The notes under the pieces: model-generated | Seen by the model: only the letters and a program-made list of their open reading frames with translations | Databases searched by the model: none | What the model was told of the DNA's origin: nothing | Position numbers and translations under genes: made by a program | Shown: piece by piece, positions 51,832 through 62,206 of the stretch | Layout: each line of letters begins with the position of its first letter | Position numbering within the stretch: the stretch's first letter is position 1 | NCBI RefSeq assembly: GCF_038237375.1 | Contig: NZ_CP151273.1 | Span: 1 to 64,000 of the forward strand | DNA: 64,000 nt | From: Alcaligenes sp. SDU_A2 | GTDB lineage: Bacteria; Pseudomonadota; Gammaproteobacteria; Burkholderiales; Burkholderiaceae_B | Direction: 5' to 3'

Positions 51832-54471
51832 TCAAGCCGGCGCAACAGCACGCCGCATACGTATGCCCTGACGCACCCATAGCCAGATCAGAATCAGGAA
51901 CGCCGGCAGAAACACCCAGAACTCGGACGGACGATCCGGATGCGGCACCTTGACGTGCTGGATATCCCAACCCTGCTCCCACCCGGCGCGACGCGCCGAA
52001 CTACCAAACGATACCGAGGAAATCTGGGCCATGTCGCCAAACGCCATGACCGTCAGCCCGGCCATGGACAAACGCTTGGTCGCCGCGGCGGCACCCGTGG
52101 ACGTATCGCCTTCGGGCAGCCCTGGCAAGGCCACGGCCACCGTCTTTTGCAACTCATCCCCTTCCAGGTTCATGCCGGTCAGTTGCACGACCAGATTGGC
52201 CCCGTCGGGCAATGCCTGGACCACCTGCATCAGTTCGGCCGGCGGCCTATCCTGATACTTTTCGGTCACGCGGTCCATGAACCAGTCGGGCCGAAACAGC
52301 ATGAAAGTAGCCACCAGCAACAGCGCCACTTCCAGCCAAGTGGCCCGCGTGCGGAACCAGCCCATGGTGGCGGCGGCAAACGCCAGAGAGGCCACCGTTG
52401 AACCTACGATCACCAAAATCAGCTCCCAGGTGCTGTGTATGCCGATCAGCAGCAGCATGGGGTTGAAAATGAACATAAAGGGCAGCACGGCAGTGCGCAT
52501 GGCGTAAGTCACGCCCTGCACGCCGGTCTTGATCGGGTCCTCTCCCGAGATCGCCGCCGCCGCAAACGTCGCCAAGCCCACAGGAGGGGTAATGTCGGCC
52601 ATGATGCCGTAATAAAACACGAACATATGCACGGCGATCAGCGGAATCACCATGCCGCTTTGCGCGCCCAGCTCGACCACCACGGGCGCCATCAACGTAG
52701 CCATCAGGATGTAGTTGGCGGTGGTGGGCATGCCCAGCCCCAGCACCAGGCAGACGGCGGCCGTAAAGAACAGCATGGCCAGCACGCTGCCCATGGACAC
52801 CAGTTCCACAAAGGCTGTCATGCGCAGGCCCAGGCCCGTCAGGGTAATGGCACCCACAATCAAGCCTGCCGTGCCGCAGGCAATGCCGATACCGACCATA
52901 TTGCGCGCGCCTTCCTGCAAGCCGGCTACCGCTTCGCGCAGACCCAGGCGCACCGGCTCGACCACGGCCTGCTTGCGAAACCAGGCAATCAGCGGCCGCT
53001 GCGTCACCATCTGGAACAACATGGCCACCACCGCCCAGAAGGCCGACAGACCGGCGGACATGACTTCCACCGTCAGGCACCAGACCAGCACCCCGATAGG
53101 GATCAGAAAATACAGACCTGCCCGCACAGTAGGCCAGGGCTCGGGCCGCACCGGCGTATTCACATTGATGTCGGTGGGCAGATCATCGTGGCGCGCCGCC
53201 ACGCCCAGCAAGAACACATACAAAGCCAACAATAAAAACAACAATATCCAGATGGCAGCGTCCCCGGCCACCGCCTGCACGCCCACGCCTATCCAGTAAA
53301 CCAGCCCCATTACGATCAAGGTGCCGGCAATACCCATGCCCCAACCCGCCAGCTTACGAGCGACGGTCTTGGGCGCGCCTGCTGCCATCATGGGCTGAAT
53401 ACCCAGCTTGAGTGCTTCCAGATGCACGATATAGAACAAAGCGATATAAGAAATCGAAGCCGGCAACAACGCATGGCGGATGATATCGGTATAGGGAATG
53501 CCCACATACTCGATCATCAAAAACGCCGCCGCCCCCATGACCGGCGGCATGATCTGCCCGTTCACGGACGAAGCCGTCTCGATGGCACCGGCGCGGATAC
53601 CACCGTAGCCGGCTTTTTTCATCAAGGGAATCGTAAAAATGCCGCCTGTCACCACATTGGCCACCGAGGACGCCGACACAATACCATTGACGGCCGAGGA
53701 CACCACGGCCACCTTGGCCGGGCCGCCGCGCAAATGGCCCAGCAAGGCAAACGACACCTGCATCATGTAATTGCCCGCGCCGCAGCGATCCAGCAACGAG
53801 CCCAGCAACACGAAGATAAAGATGTAGGACACCGACACGCCCAGGGCCACCCCGTACACGCCCTCGGTAGTCAGCCACATGTGCGACACCAGACGTTCCA
53901 GCGATGCGCCGCGATGCGACAGCGCATCGGGCAGCCAAGGGCCCAGGAAAATGTACGCAATAAAGACCACGGCCAGTATCGCCATAGGCGCGCCTAGCGC
54001 GCGACGCGTGGCCTCCAGCAGTAGCACCAGCCCCACGCTGGCCACCGCCACATCCATCGTCGTGGGTATGCCCGGCCGCGTCGCCAACTCTTTGTAAAAG
54101 AAAAACAGGTAAGAACCACAAAAGGCTGCAATCAGCGCCAACAGCCAATCGTGCAACGGCACGCGGTCGCGGGCCGATTTCAGACTGGCCGGATAGGCCA
54201 GATAAGCCAGAAACATAGCAATGCCCAGATGCAGGGCGCGCGCTTCCGTATCATTCAAAATGCCCATGTTCAGGGCAAACGGCAGGGGCGAGGCATACCA
54301 TAGCTGAAACAGCGACCAGCCCACGGCGGTCAGAAACAGCACCATGCCGGCCACACCGGCCACGGAACGACCTCCTCGGTCTACATCGGCGACCAGCTTT
54401 TCCAGCTTGGCCGTTTCGCTCTGCGTCAGGGCGAGGTCGGGCCCTGTGTTTTGATGTTCTTGTTGTGTCAT
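51832..54471 (-). CDS. TRAP transporter fused permease (TAXI type, DctQM fusion)
   Basis: An 879-residue inner-membrane protein in which the small (DctQ-like, N-terminal) and large (DctM-like) permease subunits are fused, as is usual for TAXI-type TRAP systems. Many hydrophobic segments run from about residue 40 to 690; conserved stretches include SSAVNGIVSASSVANVVTGG and VLGLGMPTTANYILMATL. A soluble region after about 740 followed by a last hydrophobic segment resembles the DUF3394 tail seen in this family. GGAG before ATG 54471 marks the start. The matching binding protein is encoded directly upstream. Confidence 0.92.
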   Translation of the reverse strand: MTQQEHQNTGPDLALTQSETAKLEKLVADVDRGGRSVAGVAGMVLFLTAVGWSLFQLWYASPLPFALNMGILNDTEARALHLGIAMFLAYLAYPASLKSARDRVPLHDWLLALIAAFCGSYLFFFYKELATRPGIPTTMDVAVASVGLVLLLEATRRALGAPMAILAVVFIAYIFLGPWLPDALSHRGASLERLVSHMWLTTEGVYGVALGVSVSYIFIFVLLGSLLDRCGAGNYMMQVSFALLGHLRGGPAKVAVVSSAVNGIVSASSVANVVTGGIFTIPLMKKAGYGGIRAGAIETASSVNGQIMPPVMGAAAFLMIEYVGIPYTDIIRHALLPASISYIALFYIVHLEALKLGIQPMMAAGAPKTVARKLAGWGMGIAGTLIVMGLVYWIGVGVQAVAGDAAIWILLFLLLALYVFLLGVAARHDDLPTDINVNTPVRPEPWPTVRAGLYFLIPIGVLVWCLTVEVMSAGLSAFWAVVAMLFQMVTQRPLIAWFRKQAVVEPVRLGLREAVAGLQEGARNMVGIGIACGTAGLIVGAITLTGLGLRMTAFVELVSMGSVLAMLFFTAAVCLVLGLGMPTTANYILMATLMAPVVVELGAQSGMVIPLIAVHMFVFYYGIMADITPPVGLATFAAAAISGEDPIKTGVQGVTYAMRTAVLPFMFIFNPMLLLIGIHSTWELILVIVGSTVASLAFAAATMGWFRTRATWLEVALLLVATFMLFRPDWFMDRVTEKYQDRPPAELMQVVQALPDGANLVVQLTGMNLEGDELQKTVAVALPGLPEGDTSTGAAAATKRLSMAGLTVMAFGDMAQISSVSFGSSARRAGWEQGWDIQHVKVPHPDRPSEFWVFLPAFLILIWLWVRQGIRMRRAVAPA

Positions 54472-54500
54472 TGCTTGGTCTCCAGGAGAGCCTGGGTCTT

Positions 54501-54603
54501 GGTCCGGCACAGCCGGACCGGCACCTGCAGGTGCCCGATCAGAAAGACCGTCCGAAAGGACGGCCCTGGTTCAGGCGGGCACGGGCCAGGCCCTGCCCGC
54601 CTG
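54501..54603 (-). promoter_or_regulatory. Run of three hairpins between the TAXI and permease genes
   Basis: Three perfect stems lie in the 169-bp gap: GGTCCGG/CCGGACC at 54501-54519, CCGTCC-GAAA-GGACGG at 54548-54563 and CAGGCGGGC/GCCCGCCTG at 54572-54603. None is followed by a clear T-tract. On the transcribed minus strand they follow the binding-protein stop codon and probably stabilise its mRNA or reduce read-through, so the receptor exceeds the permease. Confidence 0.6.
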
Positions 54604-54640
54604 CGGTCGGGCGGCAAACAGCCGACCCGAACCTGGCCGC

Positions 54641-55639
54641 TTACAGCAGCCCTTTTTCCTTGAAGTACTTCTCGGCACCAGGATGCAGCGGAGCCGACAG
54701 GCCGTTCTTGACCATGTCTTCTTTCTTCAGGTTCGCAAAAGCAGGGTGCAAGCGCTTGAAGTCATCGAAGTTTTCAAACACGGCCTTGACCACGGTGTAG
54801 ACGGACTCCTCGGGCACATCTTCGGAAGTCACAAAGGTCGCCAGCACGCCGTAGGTCTGCGTATCGTTCGGATTGTTGGGGTACAAACCACCGGGGATAG
54901 CCACTTTGGCGTAGTACGGATAGGTTTCCACCAGCTTGTCCACGGCCGGGCCGGTCAGCGGCACCAGCTTGGCACCGCACGACGTGGTGGGGTCCTGGAT
55001 ATTGGCCGAAGGGTGGCCTACGCCATAGATGAAGCCGTCGATCTTGCCGTCGCACAAGGCCGGACCGTGCTCGTCGGGGCGCAGTTCGGAAGCCAGCGAG
55101 AAAAAGCTGTTATCCAGGCCCATGGCCTTGAGCAGTTGGTCCATGGATGCGCGGGTGCCCGAGCCAGGGTTGCCCACATTGAAACGCTTGCCCTTGAAGT
55201 CTTCAAACTTCTGAATATTGGCTTCTTTGCGCGAGAGTACGGTAAAGGGCTCGGGATGGATGGAGAACACCGAGCGCAATTTCTTGAAGGCACCCGCATC
55301 CTTGAACTGGCCTTCGCCGTTATAGGCGTTGTAGCCTACATCCGACTGCACCACGCCCAGGTCCAGTTCCTTGGCCTTGATGGTGTTCACGTTAAACACC
55401 GAGCCGCCGGTCGACTCCACCGAGCAGCGAATGCCGTGGTCCGAACGGTCTTTGTTGACCAGACGGCAAATGGCGCCGCCGGCGGCGTAATACACGCCCG
55501 TCACGCCACCGGTGCCGATGCTCACAAACTTTTGTTGCGCGCTGGCCGGCAGCGGGCTGGCCAGCATGGCGCACAAGGCCGCTGCGGCAGTCAATGCCAT
55601 CGATGTTTTCTTGCCTGTTTTTCTGAATACGTGACGCAT
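54641..55639 (-). CDS. TAXI-family TRAP transporter solute-binding protein
   Basis: A 332-residue periplasmic receptor of the TAXI type, with a signal peptide of about 35 residues (PASA/QQ) and the family start [24 protein letters not shown]. Known members bind glutamate, aspartate or related acids, but the ligand here is not certain. GGGAGAG before ATG 55639 supports this start. The fused permease gene lies downstream and an RpiR-type regulator upstream, all on the minus strand. Confidence 0.92.
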   Translation of the reverse strand: MRHVFRKTGKKTSMALTAAAALCAMLASPLPASAQQKFVSIGTGGVTGVYYAAGGAICRLVNKDRSDHGIRCSVESTGGSVFNVNTIKAKELDLGVVQSDVGYNAYNGEGQFKDAGAFKKLRSVFSIHPEPFTVLSRKEANIQKFEDFKGKRFNVGNPGSGTRASMDQLLKAMGLDNSFFSLASELRPDEHGPALCDGKIDGFIYGVGHPSANIQDPTTSCGAKLVPLTGPAVDKLVETYPYYAKVAIPGGLYPNNPNDTQTYGVLATFVTSEDVPEESVYTVVKAVFENFDDFKRLHPAFANLKKEDMVKNGLSAPLHPGAEKYFKEKGLL

Positions 55640-55787
55640 CACTCTCTCTCCCTTTGGGGTTGTCCCCTGTTTAATGGCCGACATAACGCCGGTTTTCTTT
55701 GTCTGACCTACTGTCTCTTGTGAAGACAGCAAGCCGGAATGTCGCGTGCGGATTGCCAGGCGGCATCCACGCAGACGGCCCGCGGAA

Positions 55788-56675
55788 TCAGATCCGAGCG
55801 GCCGGCTGCCAATACAGTTGTTGATCCTGCAGCATGGACTCCATGCGTATCAGGCGCTGCACCACGGTATCGCCTCCAAGGGCGGCGATACGGGCCAGCA
55901 AATGTTCGGCCAATGCTACCGGGCCGACCATGGAATGAAAAAAACTCGCCGGCTGACGCTCGCCCGGCACGGCCTCGAACAACAGCACGTGCCGCGCACC
56001 CTGCGCAACCGGCGACAGCGCACTGTCGGTCAGGGCGATCACCGTGACGCCCCGCTGCACCGCCTGCCGCATGCTCTGCACAGTGGCGCGCACATAAGGT
56101 GCTTGGCTGATCACGACCAGCACGGCCTGCTTGCCCTGGGCTTCTTCCAGCTCCAGGATCACATCGGCCGAGTGGCTCAGCAGCACCCCACCGCCACGCA
56201 TCAACTGATAGGCATAATGCATCTGGAACGCACAGCCAAAACTGGAGCCCATACCCAGAAAACCGACTTTGCGCGCATCCAGCACAGCTTGCGCCGCCGC
56301 ATCCAGCGCCGCTGCCGAGTTCAAGCCTTGCACCGACTCCAGGGCCGACTCTTGCTGCTGGCGCAAGGCCGGCGTCTGGCGCACTGCCTGGCGTCTATCC
56401 TGCAGGCCACGGGCCCGGCTCGCCAGACTGCCCGTCTCGTTGCGCAAGGCCTGCTGGAACGGTGCCCGAAAGCGATCGTAACTGTCGTACCCTGCGGCCC
56501 GCGCCAGACGCAGCATCGTGGCTGGGGCCAGGGACAAAGCCTGGGCCTGGCGGCGCATCGACCACAGGCCGACCTCGACCGGATGCTGCTCCACCCAATG
56601 GGCGGCGCGGCGCAACTCGGGAGTCAGACCCGGCAGAGCCTGCTGCAAGCGGACCAGAGGTTCCATTGCGTTCAC
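55788..56675 (-). CDS. MurR/RpiR-family transcriptional regulator
   Basis: A 295-residue regulator with an N-terminal RpiR-type helix-turn-helix (about 10-75) and a C-terminal SIS domain (about 125-255; [20 protein letters not shown]), which usually binds a phosphosugar or related ligand. GTG 56675 is chosen because GGGGAGG lies six bases upstream; ATG 56666 is an alternative. It sits 148 bp upstream of the TAXI-TRAP genes on the same strand and is their likely regulator. Confidence 0.88.
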   Translation of the reverse strand: MNAMEPLVRLQQALPGLTPELRRAAHWVEQHPVEVGLWSMRRQAQALSLAPATMLRLARAAGYDSYDRFRAPFQQALRNETGSLASRARGLQDRRQAVRQTPALRQQQESALESVQGLNSAAALDAAAQAVLDARKVGFLGMGSSFGCAFQMHYAYQLMRGGGVLLSHSADVILELEEAQGKQAVLVVISQAPYVRATVQSMRQAVQRGVTVIALTDSALSPVAQGARHVLLFEAVPGERQPASFFHSMVGPVALAEHLLARIAALGGDTVVQRLIRMESMLQDQQLYWQPAARI

Positions 56676-56816
56676 CACATGCCTCCCCAGACAGGATAAA
56701 ACGCATGTTAACCTGAACATCGCCTGAAAAAACAAATGTTTTATCAGGGTTTGCCCTCAGAAAAACACTGCCGAATCAATACTTAAAACATAAACTATTT
56801 GCCATCGAACAACGAT

Positions 56817-57092
56817 TCAGCGGATGTCGAAACGGCCATACTGTTTTTCCGAATACGACCGGTGCAACTCCACCTGTTCGACCACAGCCAGGTCCGGCCC
56901 ACGATGCAGCCAGCTGATCATACGGTCAAGCTGATCCGCATCGCCCTGAAGCACCAGCTCTACCGAGCCGTCCGCTGCATTGCTGACCCATCCATGCACA
57001 CCATATAGATGGGCATGACGCACAGCCGCCGCCCGAAACCCCACGCCCTGCACTTTGCCCCTGACCCGGACATCCACTGTTTCCTGGCTCAT
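56817..57092 (-). CDS. acyP: Acylphosphatase
   Basis: A 91-residue acylphosphatase, which hydrolyses acyl phosphates such as acetyl phosphate or carbamoyl phosphate. The signature VRGKVQGVGFR ends in the catalytic Arg20, and Asn38 in GWVSNAADGSVE is the second catalytic residue. GGGAG before ATG 57092 marks the start. It is divergent from the GGDEF-EAL gene, 133 bp away. Confidence 0.93.
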   Translation of the reverse strand: MSQETVDVRVRGKVQGVGFRAAAVRHAHLYGVHGWVSNAADGSVELVLQGDADQLDRMISWLHRGPDLAVVEQVELHRSYSEKQYGRFDIR

Positions 57093-57225
57093 GATGCGCC
57101 ACTCCCGCAATTTTTCCCGAAGATGCACGCCATTGCTGCCTTGCTCCTTCATATTCAGTTAATCTACCGACAATATTGTTGCATGCCCGCCCCCTCCGCC
57201 GACTGCCCCCGACGCACCCTTCATC

Positions 57226-59832
57226 ATGAATCTGTCCCGTTTTTTCTCCTTTTCGCTGCACAGGGCGGCCCGTGCGCTGCGCAGCGTAGCCATCGCGCTG
57301 CTGATCGCACTGAGCGCAGTGGGAACGGTACAGTCCCAATCCCCGCTGGTGCGTGTCGGTGTCTACGACAATCCGCCCAAACTGTTTCTGGACAACCAGA
57401 ACCAGCCGGGCGGCATCATGGGCGAGTTGCTGATGGAAATCGCCCGTCGCCAAAGTTGGACGATCGAGGCGGTCGAGTGCGAATGGCAGCAATGCCTCAA
57501 TGCCCTGCAAAGCGGCCTGGTCGATCTGGTGCCTGGCGTGGCGCACAACAGCATGCGCGAATCACTGTACAGTTTCCACAGCACCCCCGTGTTGGAGGAC
57601 TGGTCACAACTGTTCACGGCCGACGACACCCTGATCCGCGCGCTGAACGATCTGAAAGGCAAACGCATCGCCGTCATGGCCGGCACCATACAGTTTTCCC
57701 AGTTAAGTACCATCCTGGAGTCCCTGGAACTGCATGCCACGGTCGTGACCGCCGACTCACAAGCCGGTGCACTGGCCTTGGTACGGGACAAACAGGCCGA
57801 CGCTGCCGTCGTGGGTCATCTGTTCGGCATGCGCTATGCCAGCGACTATGGCCTAAAGAACGCACCGATCCGCTTTGAGCCTACCAGCGCCTTTTATATC
57901 ACCGCCCAAGGCCAGCACCCGGAACTACTGGCGGCCATCGATGCGCAACTGGCCCAATGGCACGCCAATGCGGATTCCTTCTATATCGATACCCTAAGCC
58001 AGTGGGGCATACGCCTAATCGAAAAACCGCCCAAGCCCTGGATCATGCCATCCCTGATGATTCTGGCGGCTTTGTTGCTGATCGCCCTGTTGACTGTTTA
58101 CCTGATGCGCAGCGGCCTGCGCCGGCAACGCAAAAAACTGGTCGAAACCGAGCACCGCATGCACACCGTCCTGGATGCCATCGATGCCTATGTCTACATC
58201 AAAGACAGCCGTTTTCGCTACCTGTATGCCAACCACAAACTGTGCAAGGATCTGAACTACACGGCCCAGAGCATCGTGGGCAAGACCGACGATGATCTGT
58301 ATGCCAATAAACAGACCATCCACGAATTCCGTCGCAACGACGAACAGGTGCTGTACAGCGGGGAACGGCTGGCCGTGGAAGAGGTCGTGCGCGACCGCAA
58401 AGGCGAGGCACGCGCCACCCTGTTTTCCATCAAGGTGCCTGTTGTGGACCCCGAAACGCAACAAGCCGTGCTCTACGGTATCTCCACCAATATTTCCGCC
58501 CTGAAGGCGACACAATCGGAGAACTACCGTCTGGCTTTCTACGATCCGCTGACCGAACTGCCCAATCGCCGCCTGCTGCTGCAACGTCTGGAGCAGCACC
58601 TGCAAACCGTGGAACCCTGCCAAAGCCCTAGCGCCCTGTATTTCCTGGACCTGGATCGTTTCAAACACATTAACGATGCGCGCGGCCATGCCATCGGCGA
58701 CACCATGCTGCGCCTGGTGGCGCGCCGCCTGTCGTTGCTGATCGATGCGCAGGACATTGTGGCCCGCTTGGGCGGTGACGAATTCGTTATTCTAAAAATT
58801 CTCCAGCCCGGTTCTTTGCAAGAATGCCGCCAGCAGGCGCTGGATTTTGCAGAGCAACTGCGCTCCCGTCTGGAAGAGCCTTACATTATCGAGGCCCAGC
58901 CCTATCTGAGCAGTGGCAGCATCGGCCTGACCCTGGTCACCGACAAGACGCTGAACGCCGAAGCGCTGATGCGCCAGGCCGATACCGCCATGTACCGCTC
59001 CAAAGAAAGCGGCCGCAATCAGATCACCCTGTACGAAGCAGGCATGCAAGAAGCCCTGGAAGAACACCTGAGCCTGCAGCACGACCTGACGTTTGCCATT
59101 GGCTCGGACCAGTTGCGTCTTTTTGTGCAGTCCCAGTACGACGAACAAGGACGGATCTGCGGCGCGGAAGTATTGCTGCGCTGGCACCACCCCACGCGCG
59201 GCGTCCTGACGCCCAATCGTTTCATTCCTTTGGCCGAAAGCACGGATCTGATCACACCGCTGGGCGACTGGATCGTGGCCTCGGTCTGCGATCTTCTGTT
59301 GCAGACCCCGCAGGCCACGTTCCCCATTTCCATTAATGTCAGCCCCATCCAGTTTCGCCGACCCGACTTTGCGGCCCGTATCCGCCAGATCCTGAAAAGC
59401 AGCGGCGCACCCGCCCATCGCCTGATTTTTGAAATCACCGAAGGCGTGCTCATGGAAGATTCTGCCTCGGCCAGCATCATCATGAGCGAGCTGACCGACC
59501 TGGGCATACGCTTTTCCATCGACGATTTCGGCACCGGCTATTCCAACCTGGCCGCTCTGCGCCGCCTGCCGCTGTACGAGCTGAAAATCGACCGCAGCCT
59601 GATCATGGGCGTACCAGGCACCCAGGAAGCCAATGCCATCGTGCGCACTGTCCTGGCCATGGCCCGCCAGCTACGCCTGCATGTTGTGGCCGAAGGCGTG
59701 GAAAGCGAACCGCAAAAAGCCTTTTTGCTGCGCCGTGGCTGCCACGCCCTGCAAGGCTACCTACTCAGCCCACCCCAAGCCATCGAGCAGTGGATCAAGA
59801 CCGTGCATCAAGAACCCGCTTCCCGGTCATAA
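57226..59832 (+). CDS. Membrane GGDEF-EAL protein with periplasmic binding-protein and PAS sensors
   Basis: An 868-residue cyclic-di-GMP signalling protein. Order: signal or anchor segment (about 20-38), solute-binding-protein family 3 domain in the periplasm (about 42-268), transmembrane helix (275-295), PAS-like domain (about 308-430), GGDEF domain (436-603) and EAL domain (about 615-860). The cyclase motif GGDEF (516-520) is intact. The EAL motif is EVL (648-650), with DDFGTGYS (766-773), KID (787-789) and EGVE (823-826) all present, so phosphodiesterase activity is plausible. The inhibitory RxxD site is DAQD (507-510), so feedback inhibition may be lost. The ligand may be an amino acid. 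The stop codon lies 7 bp from the first CRISPR repeat. Confidence 0.93.
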   Translation: MNLSRFFSFSLHRAARALRSVAIALLIALSAVGTVQSQSPLVRVGVYDNPPKLFLDNQNQPGGIMGELLMEIARRQSWTIEAVECEWQQCLNALQSGLVDLVPGVAHNSMRESLYSFHSTPVLEDWSQLFTADDTLIRALNDLKGKRIAVMAGTIQFSQLSTILESLELHATVVTADSQAGALALVRDKQADAAVVGHLFGMRYASDYGLKNAPIRFEPTSAFYITAQGQHPELLAAIDAQLAQWHANADSFYIDTLSQWGIRLIEKPPKPWIMPSLMILAALLLIALLTVYLMRSGLRRQRKKLVETEHRMHTVLDAIDAYVYIKDSRFRYLYANHKLCKDLNYTAQSIVGKTDDDLYANKQTIHEFRRNDEQVLYSGERLAVEEVVRDRKGEARATLFSIKVPVVDPETQQAVLYGISTNISALKATQSENYRLAFYDPLTELPNRRLLLQRLEQHLQTVEPCQSPSALYFLDLDRFKHINDARGHAIGDTMLRLVARRLSLLIDAQDIVARLGGDEFVILKILQPGSLQECRQQALDFAEQLRSRLEEPYIIEAQPYLSSGSIGLTLVTDKTLNAEALMRQADTAMYRSKESGRNQITLYEAGMQEALEEHLSLQHDLTFAIGSDQLRLFVQSQYDEQGRICGAEVLLRWHHPTRGVLTPNRFIPLAESTDLITPLGDWIVASVCDLLLQTPQATFPISINVSPIQFRRPDFAARIRQILKSSGAPAHRLIFEITEGVLMEDSASASIIMSELTDLGIRFSIDDFGTGYSNLAALRRLPLYELKIDRSLIMGVPGTQEANAIVRTVLAMARQLRLHVVAEGVESEPQKAFLLRRGCHALQGYLLSPPQAIEQWIKTVHQEPASRS

Positions 59833-59839
59833 AAATCGA

Positions 59840-60600
59840 TGCAAGAGCCCCGCTTGCGCGGGGAACACGCTGTGACCAGGCCGTTCGTGACCTCCCGGAT
59901 CGGTTCATCCCCGCTTGCGCGGGGAACACGGTAGGTGGAAATAATGAACTGGAAAATCACACGGTTCATCCCCGCTTGCGCGGGGAACACTTCGGCGGGG
60001 CGGCTTTACTGCCTATTCATACCGGTTCATCCCCGCTTGCGCGGGGAACACTTACGGCGTATACGCGCGAAGTCGGTACTACGCGGTTCATCCCCGCTTG
60101 CGCGGGGAACACGCCCCGCCTTCCGCATACGCTACATGGACGCCCGGTTCATCCCCGCTTGCGCGGGGAACACGCGTTCAGATTATGAACAATATTCCTC
60201 CAAAACGGTTCATCCCCGCTTGCGCGGGGAACACTTTGTAATGGTCAGCATTAAATCCATATCCTGCGGTTCATCCCCGCTTGCGCGGGGAACACGCACC
60301 ATAATCCGGCTGGCCAAGGGTTCATCGCGGTTCATCCCCGCTTGCGCGGGGAACACCATATAACCCGCCACCCCAGGCGGACACAGAACGGTTCATCCCC
60401 GCTTGCGCGGGGAACACGGCCAGCTCACGTTCACCCCACTGCGTAACCACGGTTCATCCCCGCTTGCGCGGGGAACACTAAGGAGGGAATTTGCGTCCAG
60501 TCTACGGAAACGGTTCATCCCCGCTTGCGCGGGGAACACTTCGGTGCGCATACCAATTTCTACGAATAAACCGGTTCATCCCCGCTTGCGCGGGGAACAC
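59840..60600 (-). CRISPR. Type I-E CRISPR array: 13 repeats, 12 spacers of 32 bp
   Basis: Read on the minus strand the 29-bp repeat begins GTGTTCCCCGCG and ends GGGATGAACCG, the type I-E class, with a stem CCCCGC-GCAA-GCGGGG. Repeats start (plus coordinates) at 59840, 59901, 59962, 60023, 60084, 60145, 60206, 60267, 60328, 60389, 60450, 60511 and 60572, a constant 61-bp period. Twelve copies are identical. The 59840 copy has lost identity in its eight outer bases and marks the oldest, leader-distal end. The leader is on the 60601 side next to cas2, so transcription runs leftward. Spacers look unrelated to one another; their sources are unknown without a search. Confidence 0.97.
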
Positions 60601-60749
60601 TCTAAAACTAACTCATTGATTTTTATAATTTAATTATGCCCTTGAGTTTCTACCAAAAAAACAGCCCAAATTACCGGCCTTCAACTCATACTTCCCAAAC
60701 CTGCATTTGGAACTGTACACATCCCTGTTACCGGCACATATTGCACACT
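60601..60749 (-). promoter_or_regulatory. CRISPR leader with IHF-like site
   Basis: AT-rich DNA between the leader-proximal repeat and the short ORF after cas2. On the minus strand AATCAATGAGTTA (plus 60609-60621) fits the IHF consensus WATCAANNNNTTR exactly, ending 8 bases before the repeat. The last bases, TTTAGA, and an upstream TTGGTAGA motif whose first base is 56 bases before the repeat resemble the E. coli type I-E leader, where IHF and an upstream element guide Cas1-Cas2 spacer insertion. Candidate -10 elements are present, but I see no clear -35. Confidence 0.7.
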
Positions 60750-60932
60750 TCAAACTGATTTTTCAAACTGTTGGTTTCTACCCTGGGCACGGGCAATATG
60801 TCCTAAAGCCTTGGCAATAAAAGCCCCATCATCCCCCGCATCTTCCATGCATGCTTCGAAATACAAAGTCATGTTTTGCTCTGTCTGAAGGTATTGGGTA
60901 CTGTCCCACACACTCAAGCTGATGCTGTCCAT
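60750..60932 (-). CDS. Short antitoxin-like ORF between cas2 and the CRISPR leader, probably truncated
   Basis: A 60-residue ORF beginning MDSISLSVWD. The segment from YLQTEQNMTLYFEACMED through AFIAKALGHIARAQG resembles the N-terminal half of the HigA-like antitoxin family (TIGR02684, COG3636; full length about 90-100 aa), ending inside the helix-turn-helix. The recognition helix is missing and no toxin gene is adjacent. AAGGAG (complement of 60938-60943) lies five bases before ATG 60932, an excellent ribosome binding site, so it is probably translated. It starts 43 bp after the cas2 stop on the same strand. Family assignment is by recall and is moderate; it could be a remnant or a repurposed small protein. 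Confidence 0.55.
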   Translation of the reverse strand: MDSISLSVWDSTQYLQTEQNMTLYFEACMEDAGDDGAFIAKALGHIARAQGRNQQFEKSV

Positions 60933-60975
60933 CTTGGCTCCTTGCCATAACCACACCACGTCCTACCCCCTTTTA

Positions 60976-62205
<1,230 letters not shown>

Positions 62206-62206
<1 letters not shown>

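Noticed and set aside
59790-60633. Open frames with repeating SSPLARGT / FIPACAGNT / HPRLRGEH peptides
   Set aside because: They are translations of the CRISPR repeats and have no independent support as genes.
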